A DNA stretch of 64,000 nt from Hahella sp. CCB-MM4 (GTDB lineage: Bacteria; Pseudomonadota; Gammaproteobacteria; Pseudomonadales; Oleiphilaceae): contig NZ_MRYI01000018.1 of NCBI RefSeq assembly GCF_002260525.1, forward strand, positions 62,001-126,000, written 5' to 3'. The notes under the pieces are model-generated. The model saw nothing but the letters and a program-made list of their open reading frames with translations, was not told the DNA's origin and searched no databases. Below are positions 1 to 8,579 of the stretch, one piece after another. How positions within the stretch are numbered: position 1 is the first letter of the stretch; each line of letters starts with the position of its first letter. Position numbers and translations under genes: made by a program.

Positions 1-6
1 TTTCGC

Positions 7-1659
7 TCAGCGATAATCTCGCTCAATGACATTTCGCAGCTCATTAAACCGGCCCTCTGACTTCTGCAGGTCCGAGTTCACCACGGAAGGATCGGAAATA
101 ATCGGCCGAATCAATATCACCAGCTCACTCTTACGCTCCGACTGGCGCTTCTGTTTGAAAGCTTCACCCAGCCAGGGAATATCGGCGAGTAACGGCACTT
201 CTGCTGAATCATCTTCGGTGATGTTTTGAATCAACCCGCCAATGACCACGACCTGGCCGTTGCGGGCTTTGATGACACTATCGGTTTCCCGCACCGTGCT
301 CAGTGCCAGTGGCAATATCAGAGACCGGTTACCAATCACAATGGTTTTGGTCTGGTCTTCCACATCACTGACAGTGGGATGCACGTGGAGAGTAATATCG
401 CCGTCGTCGCCGATTTGTGGGGTTACATCCAGCGCGATACCCGAGAAGAATGGTGTGATATCCACTTCCGTAGAGGTTTCATCGCTGTTGTTGCTGTCAT
501 TGGTCTGAATACCGGTCACGAAAAATTCGTCGGTTCCGACCTTTATCACCGCTTTCTGATTATTAATCGTGGCAATACGGGGACTGGACAGCACCTGAAC
601 CGAACCTTGCTTCCCAAGCAATTGAATGAGCGTGGTGAAGTCATTAATGCGCAGTGCTGCACTGAAAATACCTTCGATACCGGTATTGGTTAATGCGTCG
701 GAAGTTTGCCCCAGTGTCAGGCTCTTGGTGGGATCTCCATTCAGGTCCAACTGCGAGGAGAACTCATCGAAATAGCTCCAGTTGATCCCCTGCTCATACC
801 CTTTACTGAGTTCCACCTCCAACACTTTGGCTTCCAAAATGACCTGGCGCTGCAATATCAATTGGGAGCGCTTCAGAAAATCCTCCACTGAACGAAGCTC
901 TTCTGGAAGGGCTTTTACCAGCACAATTCCAGCGCTGGCATTGGTCACCACAGAACGTCCATCATCATCGCCGACAATGGTCAGCAGGGTCTGTTGCAGG
1001 GTCGACCAGAAATCAGATTCTGTTTCAGTGGTAATCCGGGACAACACCGCATTGGAGGTCGTAGTCGCGTTATTGTTATTGTCAGAAGAACCACCGGCAC
1101 TGGAACCGGAAACAGAACTGGATAGCTGTCCGGAGCTGACCATGATGTCCGATGCGCCCCGACGCTTTATGTTCAGGTAGTTGATTTGGTATATCTCGGT
1201 CCGGATACCACCAGGCAGTACTTTATAAATACCGTCACTGTACTTGTAGTCATAGCCGTATAACTGACGGGCCAGCTCCATGACCTGCGCCAGAGTGACA
1301 TTTTTCAGATCCAGAGACACCGTGCCAGTCACGTCTGGATGCACCACCATGTTGTAGGGAGTCCCCCTGACCAATCCTCGAAAAAACTCCTTCGCGGGTA
1401 GTTCATTGACCGTGATATCAAAGCGCTCTTCGGCTTCAGGCAGGCGAGAGGTGGCATTCAGGGGAGGAATCAGTTCACGGGTAACGGCCCGGGGAGGCGC
1501 GTCAGGTTTGGCAGGTGCTTGAGAATGTTGTGCCTCGCGTAACTGCTCCTCAATATGCTGTGTATTGTCTGTACTCACCGGGCTCGGCCCGATACCCGCA
1601 CACGCCCCTAACACCAGGGCCATCGCACCACCACACAAGGTACGCCAGAATCTTATCAT
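7..1659 (-). CDS. mshL: MSHA biogenesis secretin MshL
   Basis: Outer-membrane secretin ring through which the mannose-sensitive haemagglutinin type IV pilus is extruded. The 550-aa protein starts at the ATG at 1659, after a GGAGAG ribosome site; a longer frame reaching 1734 would run into mshK. The N-terminus is a lipoprotein signal with lipobox LGAC. A secretin/TonB short domain with the NVTLAQVMEL pattern follows, then a Ser/Asn-rich low-complexity stretch (GSSAGGSSDNNNN). The C-terminal secretin domain contains VQVLSSPRIATINNQKAVIKVG and the VVIGGLIQ block. It is the last msh gene in the window and lies directly behind mshK. Length fits the family. The identity is firm as a pilus secretin, and MshL rather than PilQ follows from the mshIJK neighbours. 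Confidence 0.93.
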   Translation of the reverse strand: MIRFWRTLCGGAMALVLGACAGIGPSPVSTDNTQHIEEQLREAQHSQAPAKPDAPPRAVTRELIPPLNATSRLPEAEERFDITVNELPAKEFFRGLVRGTPYNMVVHPDVTGTVSLDLKNVTLAQVMELARQLYGYDYKYSDGIYKVLPGGIRTEIYQINYLNIKRRGASDIMVSSGQLSSSVSGSSAGGSSDNNNNATTTSNAVLSRITTETESDFWSTLQQTLLTIVGDDDGRSVVTNASAGIVLVKALPEELRSVEDFLKRSQLILQRQVILEAKVLEVELSKGYEQGINWSYFDEFSSQLDLNGDPTKSLTLGQTSDALTNTGIEGIFSAALRINDFTTLIQLLGKQGSVQVLSSPRIATINNQKAVIKVGTDEFFVTGIQTNDSNNSDETSTEVDITPFFSGIALDVTPQIGDDGDITLHVHPTVSDVEDQTKTIVIGNRSLILPLALSTVRETDSVIKARNGQVVVIGGLIQNITEDDSAEVPLLADIPWLGEAFKQKRQSERKSELVILIRPIISDPSVVNSDLQKSEGRFNELRNVIERDYR

Positions 1660-1678
1660 TCTACTCTCCGAATACTCG

Positions 1679-2080
1679 TCACTGCGCCCGCCGAATACTG
1701 ATGGCATCATCCGTTGCTCCTGACACAGTCGCATACCAACGCACCCCTTGCCATTCCAGTAGCACGCGTCGTTGCTCTATTTTGACCACTTTCACACCGC
1801 CACTTTGCTGCCCTTCGGCCATGCTATTGCCATTCAGGACAGCCACTCTACGCTGGGGTGAAAAAATGATGGAATCCAATCTCACAACAGGCTTTTGTGG
1901 TTGGACCGCGGCAACTCTGCCAGCCTGCCAGCCTGCGGGTCGGGTCGGGTCTTTCAACAACACGCCGCCAATCGTCTTGGTCGTCTCGATCGCCAAGACC
2001 GGAGCTGCCAATATCATCAACAGGCCGTACAGGATCAGCGAGCGGAAAGCGTTTATGTCAAACACCCAGCCACCTCTCAT
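1679..2080 (-). CDS. mshK: MSHA biogenesis protein MshK
   Basis: Small periplasmic accessory protein of the MSHA pilus, thought to act next to the secretin MshL. The 133-aa product has a hydrophobic N-terminal segment (residues 12-30, LILYGLLMILAAPVLA) that looks like a signal peptide. It then carries the LKDPTRP motif typical of MshK, followed by a short GspC/PilP-like beta region (VVRLDSIIFSPQRRVAVLNG). The start overlaps the end of mshJ by about 20 bp and the stop is 20 bp before mshL, so it belongs to the same operon. The exact start is uncertain because a GTG (VFDINAFR) a few codons in would remove most of the overlap. Confidence 0.82.
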   Translation of the reverse strand: MRGGWVFDINAFRSLILYGLLMILAAPVLAIETTKTIGGVLLKDPTRPAGWQAGRVAAVQPQKPVVRLDSIIFSPQRRVAVLNGNSMAEGQQSGGVKVVKIEQRRVLLEWQGVRWYATVSGATDDAISIRRAQ

Positions 2081-2705
2081 CCAAGCCCAGTGTTTCCAAC
2101 TCCAAAGTCATTTCCGCGCGTGGGTACTGCTCGACCAGATAATCCAGGCTGATGAGCCGGATCCTTCCGGTATCTGCTTCGATTTTCCGAACGTAACCCA
2201 AGGCATCAAAGAACGTTCCTTCCACCACGATTTTGACTTTGTGACTGAACAATACAGCCGCACCTTTACCTTCACCCTGCTGAATTCTTGTGGTGGGGAG
2301 TTTTTCAACGCGAATCACCTGTAATCCAGGATTATCCCCGAGCAACGCCACCAAAACCGGCGGTATTTCGTCAGGGGTCACCAAGCGGGAGAGGCTAGCT
2401 CTCAACTCATTTTCTTTCTCTTCAAGTCTGCTCCTGAGCTGCTGATTCTCCTCTCTCAGCGCCTGGTTCGGATCCCGCGCCAATGCCTGGGTCAACGTTT
2501 CTTTCTGGATACTCAGTGAATTGTTAAGCGTTTGGGCATTGCTCCAGCTTTGGTTCAGCCGCTTTTGTTCCTTCCATTGCGGCCCCCAGGCAAGCTGTAA
2601 AAACAGCATCAACAGAACAGCGACGCAGGTCACCAACAGAATGACTTTCTCCCGTTGATTCAGCCGATTGATACGCTTTGCCAAAAGCTTCCAGTTCATC
2701 TCCAT
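2058..2705 (-). CDS. mshJ: MSHA biogenesis protein MshJ (PilO/GspM-like)
   Basis: Inner-membrane assembly-platform component of the MSHA pilus. The 215-aa protein has a short basic cytoplasmic N-terminus, one transmembrane helix (about residues 21-42, VILLVTCVAVLLMLFLQLAW), a long coiled-coil (about 50-110, rich in Q, E, R and L) and a C-terminal ferredoxin-like domain, as in PilO and GspM. The order mshI, PilN-like, mshJ, mshK, mshL matches Vibrio msh loci, where MshJ pairs with the PilN-like protein in the periplasm. It is one base away from its upstream neighbour and overlaps mshK, so translation is probably coupled. Confidence 0.85.
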   Translation of the reverse strand: MEMNWKLLAKRINRLNQREKVILLVTCVAVLLMLFLQLAWGPQWKEQKRLNQSWSNAQTLNNSLSIQKETLTQALARDPNQALREENQQLRSRLEEKENELRASLSRLVTPDEIPPVLVALLGDNPGLQVIRVEKLPTTRIQQGEGKGAAVLFSHKVKIVVEGTFFDALGYVRKIEADTGRIRLISLDYLVEQYPRAEMTLELETLGLDERWLGV

Positions 2706-2706
2706 A

Positions 2707-3393
2707 CTAGCTGGTGCCCCTGTCGATCAATGTAGAAACGTTAGACGAGAGACCATCATTGTCAGCACCAGAGTTCTGACTGGAACCTTCAGGGGAAGTA
2801 AGTGTATCCACCTTGAATATCCGGGTGTCATCACGAGTACCTTCCGGCTTTTCGATCTGAAAAACATTGAATGCCCGGCCGCTCAGTACAGGCTCTGTGC
2901 CTAGCGCCTTCAAATACTGGGGAATCACATCAGGTTCCTGCGTCTGTCCACTCAGAATCAAACGTTCACCCGCCTGCAGAATAGCGATCCGGTTCAACCA
3001 CATGGGTTCCAATCGATGCTTGGCCAGTGCTGTCAGAATTTCGCCGAAAACACCCTGCTCGTCTTCATCGTTAACCCCTTCATCGATAATGTCGAGTAGC
3101 TGCTGGGTGTTTTTCAATCTCGCTTTGAGCACGTCATTTTCGCTTTGAAGCTGCGTATCACGGGCCCGAACCTCCAGCCGCTTCTGCAAAGCATCAACCT
3201 CCTGCTGCAACTGAACATTCCCTTGATCCAATAACGCCGCTTGTTGTTTTTGCTGGTGCACATCCCAGAACAGATAGGCGCTGTATATTCCACCGATAAC
3301 CAATATAACGCCCAGCACCATCAGCATATTCTTAAAAGCCAGAGGGTCTTTTCTGGGCCTGAATTCCTGGGTGTAGAGATTAACCTGCTGCAT
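2707..3393 (-). CDS. PilN-like MSHA pilus assembly protein (MshI-associated)
   Basis: Assembly-platform protein of the PilN family that would link the cytoplasmic MshI to the periplasmic MshJ. The 228-aa product begins MQQVNLYTQEFRP, the usual PilN N-terminal peptide (the QINLL type) that binds the PilM-like partner. It then has one transmembrane helix (about residues 23-46), a coiled-coil, and a C-terminal domain with the GxxERLILSGQTQEPDVIPQYLKAL pattern. The C-terminal 30 residues are Ser/Asn-rich and probably disordered. It overlaps mshI by 14 bases. Vibrio annotations call this position MshI1 or MshI2, so no symbol is assigned. Confidence 0.82.
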   Translation of the reverse strand: MQQVNLYTQEFRPRKDPLAFKNMLMVLGVILVIGGIYSAYLFWDVHQQKQQAALLDQGNVQLQQEVDALQKRLEVRARDTQLQSENDVLKARLKNTQQLLDIIDEGVNDEDEQGVFGEILTALAKHRLEPMWLNRIAILQAGERLILSGQTQEPDVIPQYLKALGTEPVLSGRAFNVFQIEKPEGTRDDTRIFKVDTLTSPEGSSQNSGADNDGLSSNVSTLIDRGTS

Positions 3394-4336
3394 GTATTGA
3401 CCTTTCTTTGGTGGTTACACGCAACGCCGCACCACAGGCGACCCAATGCTGAGCAGACACAAACTGGTCTTCTGCTATTCCCAGCCGATCTTCCGGTAAA
3501 GTTTTAATCTCCAACCCAAGGGTTTCATCCAGGCGGGAAAGCAGTTCCGCCTCATGCATAATTGAAGAGGCAATAATGGATCGAGGCGGGGTTTGGCCGA
3601 GTTGGCTTTCGAAATAGTCCATGGAACGCTGGATCTCCAGAGCCAGCTGTTGACCAACACGGGCACTGATATCGGGATCATCAAAGCCTTCCATATCGGC
3701 TTCAATTCTTCGTGAAAGGTAGACCGCTCCATCTTTGATCAGCAACATCAGGCCACGATGTTCCTGCATAATCATCAGCGCAACAGTTTTCCCTTCCTCC
3801 TGTACTCCCAGTACAAGATTCCGTAGCGCCAATTCAGTGATATCAATAGCCTTAAGATTCAGCCCACTGCCGTTGACCATGGCAATGAGTTCTTTAATAA
3901 GGGATTTTCGGGCACTGATAACATTAACCTGGGGAGGTTTGCCACGTAGTGCATCTGAGGGGAATTCAAAGGCATCCACCACCGCTTCGTCGATGGGGTA
4001 ATCCAGGGTATCCTTAATCTTCCAGCGAACCGCCTGGGCCAGTTCATCATCCTCCACAGGGGGGCGCTCAATCTGTTGCCAGCCGTATAGCTCCGGCGGT
4101 AGCACCAGATTACAGGACATGCCTTCAAGTTTATGGGTGTTGACGTAGTCTTTCAGAGCTGTGGAACGTTGCGCCGCTTTTGCCTCGATAAAATCGAGCC
4201 TGCTGATGCGGTTCCCATCCGCAGCGGGTTCTGCCACTGCGACTGCCAATCCGTTCGCTCGTACTTCAATCCCTACCAGCCCTTTCCTGCCACGCCGAAA
4301 TAACGGCCAGGACAACAAAGTTAGCCTCTCAAGCAA
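3380..4336 (-). CDS. mshI: MSHA biogenesis protein MshI (PilM-like)
   Basis: Cytoplasmic actin-fold (PilM/GspL-like) component of the MSHA pilus machine. The 318-aa protein shows GLVGIEVRANGLAVAV near the N-terminus (phosphate-1-like strand pair), AIDITELALRNLV in the middle and the QLALEIQRSMDYFESQLGQTPPRSIIASS block typical of PilM/MshI. It is the first msh gene in this window. No ATG lies in a suitable place: the frame opens with TTG at 4336, and no clear ribosome-binding site is seen, so the true start could be a few codons away. The 250 bp upstream presumably hold the operon promoter; TTACTG and TATTAA 16 bp apart on the minus strand are only a weak candidate. Confidence 0.86.
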   Translation of the reverse strand: MLERLTLLSWPLFRRGRKGLVGIEVRANGLAVAVAEPAADGNRISRLDFIEAKAAQRSTALKDYVNTHKLEGMSCNLVLPPELYGWQQIERPPVEDDELAQAVRWKIKDTLDYPIDEAVVDAFEFPSDALRGKPPQVNVISARKSLIKELIAMVNGSGLNLKAIDITELALRNLVLGVQEEGKTVALMIMQEHRGLMLLIKDGAVYLSRRIEADMEGFDDPDISARVGQQLALEIQRSMDYFESQLGQTPPRSIIASSIMHEAELLSRLDETLGLEIKTLPEDRLGIAEDQFVSAQHWVACGAALRVTTKERSIHAAG

Positions 4337-4590
4337 TTGAAAAATAAAGCACCACCTGGAAGATGGTTTTAATATAACTTTAGCTTAGTCCAGTAAGCCA
4401 TTGTTGCAAAAATATTTTTGTCCAATGAAGGCCTGCAAATCAATCAGCAGCAGCATGCTCTTTATCTGCACATGATCAATTTGAACAGGGATAATCATTG
4501 AGTCCGGCAACGTAACAATCCGGTTGGCCTGGGGTAGATTGAGTCAATAGAAATATGGGGTTAACAGACAGTCACTATCGCCGGGTACCA
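4337..4590. other. Intergenic region, msh operon upstream region
   Basis: This 254-bp stretch separates mshI from the GlxA-type regulator, both on the minus strand. It should carry the msh promoter and the regulator's transcript end. It is AT-rich next to mshI. I see no terminator hairpin with a T-run and only a weak promoter-like pair. Confidence 0.4.
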
Positions 4591-5580
4591 TCACTTGCTT
4601 TCATCATGTCCAAAAAAACGGTCCCGATATGCGCTCGGCGATACACCGAAGTGCTTACCGAAAGTTTTTGTAAACGATCCTGTTTGATTGAAACCGCATT
4701 GTGTTGCAACATTTTTAATACTCAGCTCATGCTGTGCCAATAACGACCGCGCTCGCTCAAGTCTTAGCTTGGTTAATAGTTGGGCTGGAGTCAGAGCAAA
4801 TGCATTCAGGCATTTTCGATGCAAACTGCGAACGGAGTTACCACTCTCCTCTGCCATTTCATTCACCGATATATCCCTGTTTAGGTTGGCCTCCAACCAC
4901 GCTATCAGAGACAGCATTCCCGGATCCCGTACCTTGGACTGAAAATCGATTGGCGCGGAGAACTGAGCCTGTCCTCCGTCACGGAATAGGTAAACCACTA
5001 GGACTCTGGCCACACTAAGCGCCATCTGAGGGCCAAGGTCATTCATGACCATAGCCAGCATCATATCCACACCTGACATAATTCCCGCAGAGGTCCAGAT
5101 ATCGCCATCGTTAACATACAGGATATTGTTCTGCACCTTCGCCATAGGATACCGGCACTTGAGACGATCGATACCATCCCAGTGCGTGGTCACCTTGCGC
5201 TGATCCAGCAAACCCAATTCCCCCAGAAAAAAACTTCCCATACAAATAGACGCTTTGATCTTGGCCCGCTGAACTAAAGCCTGCAAGCGTCCCATAAAAT
5301 CCTGCTGTTCGATTTTTTTCAGAATTATATGATCCCTTGCTCCGGGAATGAGCAGCAGGTCAATCTCACGAAATACTTCCTCGCATGGCGGTTTGCAATC
5401 CAACGCAACACCGGCCGAGGTTCGAGGTGAATGATCCCCGTCGAGGTTGAAATAGTGTAGTTCGTAGCAGGGTTTGTCCATTAAGGCATTAGCGACAGAT
5501 AGCACTTCCGCTGGCCCAGCCACATCCATGAGCTGAACATCATCAAACAATGCGATAACGACAGTTTTGGGCTTATGCAT
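4591..5580 (-). CDS. GlxA-family transcriptional regulator (DJ-1/PfpI plus AraC)
   Basis: Cytoplasmic DNA-binding regulator. Residues 1-170 form a DJ-1/PfpI-like glutamine amidotransferase fold (VVIALFDDVQLMDVAGPAEVL; ASICMGSFFLGELGLLDQRKVTTHW, with the cysteine at the nucleophile-elbow position). Residues 220-320 form an AraC-type double helix-turn-helix (NRDISVNEMAEESGNSVRSLHRKCLNAF and the signature IKNVATQCGFNQTGSFTKTFGKHFGVSPSAYRDRF). The length of 329 aa is normal for the family. Such proteins usually act as ligand sensors controlling quaternary amine, arginine or aldehyde metabolism. No target gene is adjacent here, so the ligand cannot be inferred. It is convergent with mshI across a 250-bp gap. 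Confidence 0.9.
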   Translation of the reverse strand: MHKPKTVVIALFDDVQLMDVAGPAEVLSVANALMDKPCYELHYFNLDGDHSPRTSAGVALDCKPPCEEVFREIDLLLIPGARDHIILKKIEQQDFMGRLQALVQRAKIKASICMGSFFLGELGLLDQRKVTTHWDGIDRLKCRYPMAKVQNNILYVNDGDIWTSAGIMSGVDMMLAMVMNDLGPQMALSVARVLVVYLFRDGGQAQFSAPIDFQSKVRDPGMLSLIAWLEANLNRDISVNEMAEESGNSVRSLHRKCLNAFALTPAQLLTKLRLERARSLLAQHELSIKNVATQCGFNQTGSFTKTFGKHFGVSPSAYRDRFFGHDESK

Positions 5581-5735
5581 CAGGAGTTCTTATTCGAAAA
5601 CGAAAGATTATGGAGCGTTTGGCAGATTTGTCCAACAGATTGGCAGGATATTCATTGTCACCTTTGACTACCATCTCCCCCTGAATTTTCTGGAGCCCTC
5701 TCTCTGGGGGAATGTAGTAAACGAAGGAGTAAATA

Positions 5736-7169
5736 ATGCGTCTGTTAGTGGCAGCCCTTTGCATGGGCACAATTGTACTCAGTGGTTGTGGAGGATCATC
5801 GTCCTCGGGTGGTGACTCTTCATCTGAGTCCAAGGAAGTTACCTTCTTTTTGGCTCAATCCATGAATGAAACGGAAATAATGGCCCCGTCCCGGGAAAAT
5901 ACATTAGGCCTGTACATCACTGACGGCTCACAGGATGGAACCAGGTTGTTAAAAAAAGTGGTCGTCGCACTCGGTCCCAAAAAGCTCGGTGACAATTGGC
6001 TGATCCCCGTTGGATGGTGGAACGAAGAGGAAGCTCCAGTTTCGGCTCTTGCTGTTACTGACGGTACGGCTCAAGGAACAAAAACAATAGGAGAAGTGAT
6101 AGAGGGAGACATGCCCTACGGTCTGACCAGCTTTAATGGCAAGATTTACTTCTCCCAGGAAAATAACGAAAACGGCCGTGAGCTTTGGGTTACTGACGGA
6201 ACAGAAAATGGCACGAGGCTATTCAAAGACCTGGTACCGGGGACTCATTACGGCTCACCAGAGAACCTCACCGTAGTAGGCAGAAAATTGTATTTCAACG
6301 CCTATTCCAGCGATGAATCAAACCTACGAGTGTTGTGGGAAAGTGATGGCACAGAAGAAGGAACCCGTCAGGTTTCTCCCACGGTTTACTATCCGACTAA
6401 TCTTACGGCCTTTGGCAACAAACTGGCATTGGGAGGCTCAATGCTATCCGGTCCTCTGGCGTACAACATAAGCCTGGTCCCCACCCCACCAATGGATATT
6501 GAACCTCTGATTCTTGATCCGGAATCCGGTGTCGTATCCCGTATTGAAGACTTGTGGACTGGACCAAGCTCATCTTCTCCTCAACTTTATACTGTTGCTG
6601 ATACTTTGCTGATTAAGGCCAATAGCGATGCTTATGGAAATGAACGACTCTGGTTCAGCAAAGGGGAATCTGGAGACCCTGATATGGTGGATGTGCCAAC
6701 TTCGGCATTTGCCATAATATATACGACATCTAATGGCTTCTACGGAGTAAACAGATCCAGCCCGGATGAAACCTACGCTGCCCTATGGCGATTAAATGGG
6801 GCAGATGATGTCGTCAAGATATCGATGGATAATAATCTTGATTATTTACCCAGATATCTTACTGATTTGAACGGTACTGCCTATTTACAGGCGATGGATG
6901 CTATGGAAGACCGGGAACTATATCGAGTCGAAGGCAACGACCTGAAGCTTGTGGCGGATATCAACCCTGCTGGTTCTTCCTATCCATCAGGCCTTACCAA
7001 AGTCAACGACGTGCTGATATTTACCGCTACAGACGAAGAACATGGCCGTGAACTTTGGCGCACAGATGGAACCGAAGCAGGCACTCAGCTGCTAATGGAT
7101 ATTTCGCCAGGAACTTCGAGCAGTGATATCGTTTTGAATATCTCAGACGAATCTCTTCTCCACCGATAG
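5736..7169 (+). CDS. Lipoprotein with ELWxTDGT repeats
   Basis: Predicted surface or periplasmic lipoprotein of unknown function. The 477-aa product has a lipoprotein signal (LLVAALCMGTIVLSGCGG, lipobox LSGC at about residue 18) followed by a Ser/Gly linker. The body is a repeat protein in which each unit of roughly 45-50 residues ends in a motif like GRELWVTDGTENGTRLFKD; clear copies lie near residues 58-72, 148-163, 207-216 and 430-446. ELWxTDGT repeats are known from bacterial secreted proteins and probably form beta-propeller blades; that fold is inference. A strong AAGGAG site precedes the ATG, and a hairpin terminator follows at 7191. No functional partner is adjacent. Confidence 0.85.
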   Translation: MRLLVAALCMGTIVLSGCGGSSSSGGDSSSESKEVTFFLAQSMNETEIMAPSRENTLGLYITDGSQDGTRLLKKVVVALGPKKLGDNWLIPVGWWNEEEAPVSALAVTDGTAQGTKTIGEVIEGDMPYGLTSFNGKIYFSQENNENGRELWVTDGTENGTRLFKDLVPGTHYGSPENLTVVGRKLYFNAYSSDESNLRVLWESDGTEEGTRQVSPTVYYPTNLTAFGNKLALGGSMLSGPLAYNISLVPTPPMDIEPLILDPESGVVSRIEDLWTGPSSSSPQLYTVADTLLIKANSDAYGNERLWFSKGESGDPDMVDVPTSAFAIIYTTSNGFYGVNRSSPDETYAALWRLNGADDVVKISMDNNLDYLPRYLTDLNGTAYLQAMDAMEDRELYRVEGNDLKLVADINPAGSSYPSGLTKVNDVLIFTATDEEHGRELWRTDGTEAGTQLLMDISPGTSSSDIVLNISDESLLHR

Positions 7170-7190
7170 TAATCACAAGTATTCTTCATA

Positions 7191-7216
7191 AGCCCTGTCC
7201 TGCAGGGCTTTTTTAT
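7191..7216 (+). terminator. Rho-independent terminator after the ELWxTDGT lipoprotein gene
   Basis: The stem AGCCCTG / CAGGGCT is followed by six T residues, 20 bp after the stop codon of the plus-strand lipoprotein gene. Confidence 0.88.
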
Positions 7217-7332
7217 TTGACGCTACGTTCTCCCGAACTGCCTGGCCGGATCAATTCCACTACCTAGGATCGAACTCAGCCCCCATAGCACATGATGATA
7301 GTGCTGCATAAAAATCACATTTTAGACAAACA

Positions 7333-7358
7333 CAAAAAAGCCCCAATTAATGGGGCTC
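7333..7358 (-). terminator. Rho-independent terminator after ssb
   Basis: On the minus strand the stem AGCCCC-attaatt-GGGGCT is followed by TTTTTT, about 30 bases beyond the ssb stop codon. Confidence 0.88.
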
Positions 7359-7386
7359 TTCTTTACACTATTATCTATAGTGCTCG

Positions 7387-7962
7387 TCAGAACGGAATAT
7401 CGTCATCAAAGTCGTCGATGGGTTGTGGACTGTTCTGCGGCTGATGCTGGGGTTGAGGTTGAGACTGTGGCCTTTGTTGTTGACCATACCCACCGCTGGA
7501 AGCACCACCTCCATATCCGCCGCCTCTTTGCGGCTGTGGTGCTGCTGGCGCAGATGCAGGAGCAGATTGTTGTCCCCATCCATCATCCATAGGAGCTGAA
7601 GAGTTATCCATACCACCGCGGCCGTCCAGCATCTGCATTTGCCCCTGCATGTCGACCACAATCTCAGTGGTATAACGATCCTGTCCGCTTTGATCTTGCC
7701 ACTTACGGGTTTGCAGGCGACCTTCGATATAGACTTTGGAGCCTTTCTTCAAATATTGCTGGGCAATCTCTGCCAACTTGCCAAACATAACAACCCGGTG
7801 CCATTCAGTCCGCGGCACCATCTGACCGGTTTGTCTGTCCTTGTAACTTTCATCCGTAGCGATATTCAGATTCGAGACCGCACTCCCGGAAGGTGTGTAT
7901 CGAGTTTCCGGGTCAGCTCCCAAATTACCAATCAAAATTACTTTATTTACACCACGCGCCAT
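7387..7962 (-). CDS. ssb: Single-stranded DNA-binding protein SSB
   Basis: Essential protein that coats single-stranded DNA in replication, repair and recombination. The 191-aa product has an N-terminal OB fold ([23 protein letters not shown] through [18 protein letters not shown], residues 1-115). A Gly/Gln/Pro-rich linker follows, and the acidic tip DFDDDIPF recruits partner proteins. The start at 7962 is set by homology and a GGAGAG site; a longer frame to 8028 would translate transposon end sequence. In related bacteria ssb lies directly behind the MFS gene that is now at 38960. Here a Tn7-like element ends only 13 bp upstream of the start codon, so ssb must be transcribed from within the element end or by read-through. 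Confidence 0.96.
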   Translation of the reverse strand: MARGVNKVILIGNLGADPETRYTPSGSAVSNLNIATDESYKDRQTGQMVPRTEWHRVVMFGKLAEIAQQYLKKGSKVYIEGRLQTRKWQDQSGQDRYTTEIVVDMQGQMQMLDGRGGMDNSSAPMDDGWGQQSAPASAPAAPQPQRGGGYGGGASSGGYGQQQRPQSQPQPQHQPQNSPQPIDDFDDDIPF

Positions 7963-7984
7963 ATCGCTCTCCCCATGCCGATAG

Positions 7985-8044
7985 CCAAAATGAGCTGTCA
8001 CTCGCCAAAATGAACTGTCACTCGCCAAAACTGGCTGTCAGTCT
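7985..8044 (+). repeat. Compact transposon end: three tandem 20-bp TnsB-type sites
   Basis: The copies are at 7985-8004, 8005-8024 and 8025-8044. The core is CCAAAATGARCTGTCACTCG; the third copy is diverged (CTGG in place of TGAR, GTCAGTC at its end). The exact 20-bp period matches the abutting sites of the Tn7 right end. The outermost copy is 9 bp from the presumed terminus. Confidence 0.85.
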
Positions 8045-8357
8045 GCTCTTTTACAAATCAATGAGTTAATTAACTTATACTAATACTGGCAGATAGAGCC
8101 GAGCAATCTCACCCTTCCACCTACCCTGCATTCATTTAAATGAGTCGAAAGGGCTAATGATATCGTATCGCCTCAAATCATACTAATCCCGATTTCTTCG
8201 TCTTGTATATTGCGAAAAGGAATAAGTTCTAGTGCTGGCTTTGGTAGCTGATTAAATCAAAACCAATTCTATACCGCTTGGATGCCTATCTTGATTTAAT
8301 AAGCTCTGTTCCTATTATATGGAATTGTTTCAATTTGATCCGACAGAACCCTGTTTC

Positions 8358-8543
8358 TTAGGAGGTGTCTTTCAGTCTCCGTCTGTTCTCAGACTCTCTC
8401 ATTGCGGTCTCATACGCTTCGTCTCCAAGTCGCTGCGCTCCAGAAAAAGATTCCAGTTCTCTCAATAATTCCTCAGCTTCCGCATTTCCCCTTTCAATAT
8501 CTTCTTTTTCCTTTTTAGACAGAGGGTTATCATGTTTACTCAT
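8358..8543 (-). CDS. Small hypothetical charged protein
   Basis: A 61-aa reading frame (MSKHDNPLSKKEKEDIERGN...) encodes a highly charged, Glu/Arg-rich, probably helical protein with no membrane segment. I do not recognise a family. It lies in the otherwise empty compact end of the transposon, about 320 bp inside the terminus, and is oriented toward ssb. The ATG at 8543 is preferred over one two codons upstream. The upstream AGTGG is a poor ribosome site. Its amino-acid make-up looks protein-like rather than random, but coding status is uncertain. Confidence 0.45.
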   Translation of the reverse strand: MSKHDNPLSKKEKEDIERGNAEAEELLRELESFSGAQRLGDEAYETAMRESENRRRLKDTS

Positions 8544-8579
8544 AAACATACCACTGTTTTAGTCACACAGAACCACTAT

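Noticed and set aside
7985..8044. Tandem 20-bp repeats as a short CRISPR array
   Set aside because: The units abut with no spacers and the same sequence occurs inverted at the other element end, so these are transposase-binding sites. No cas genes are present.
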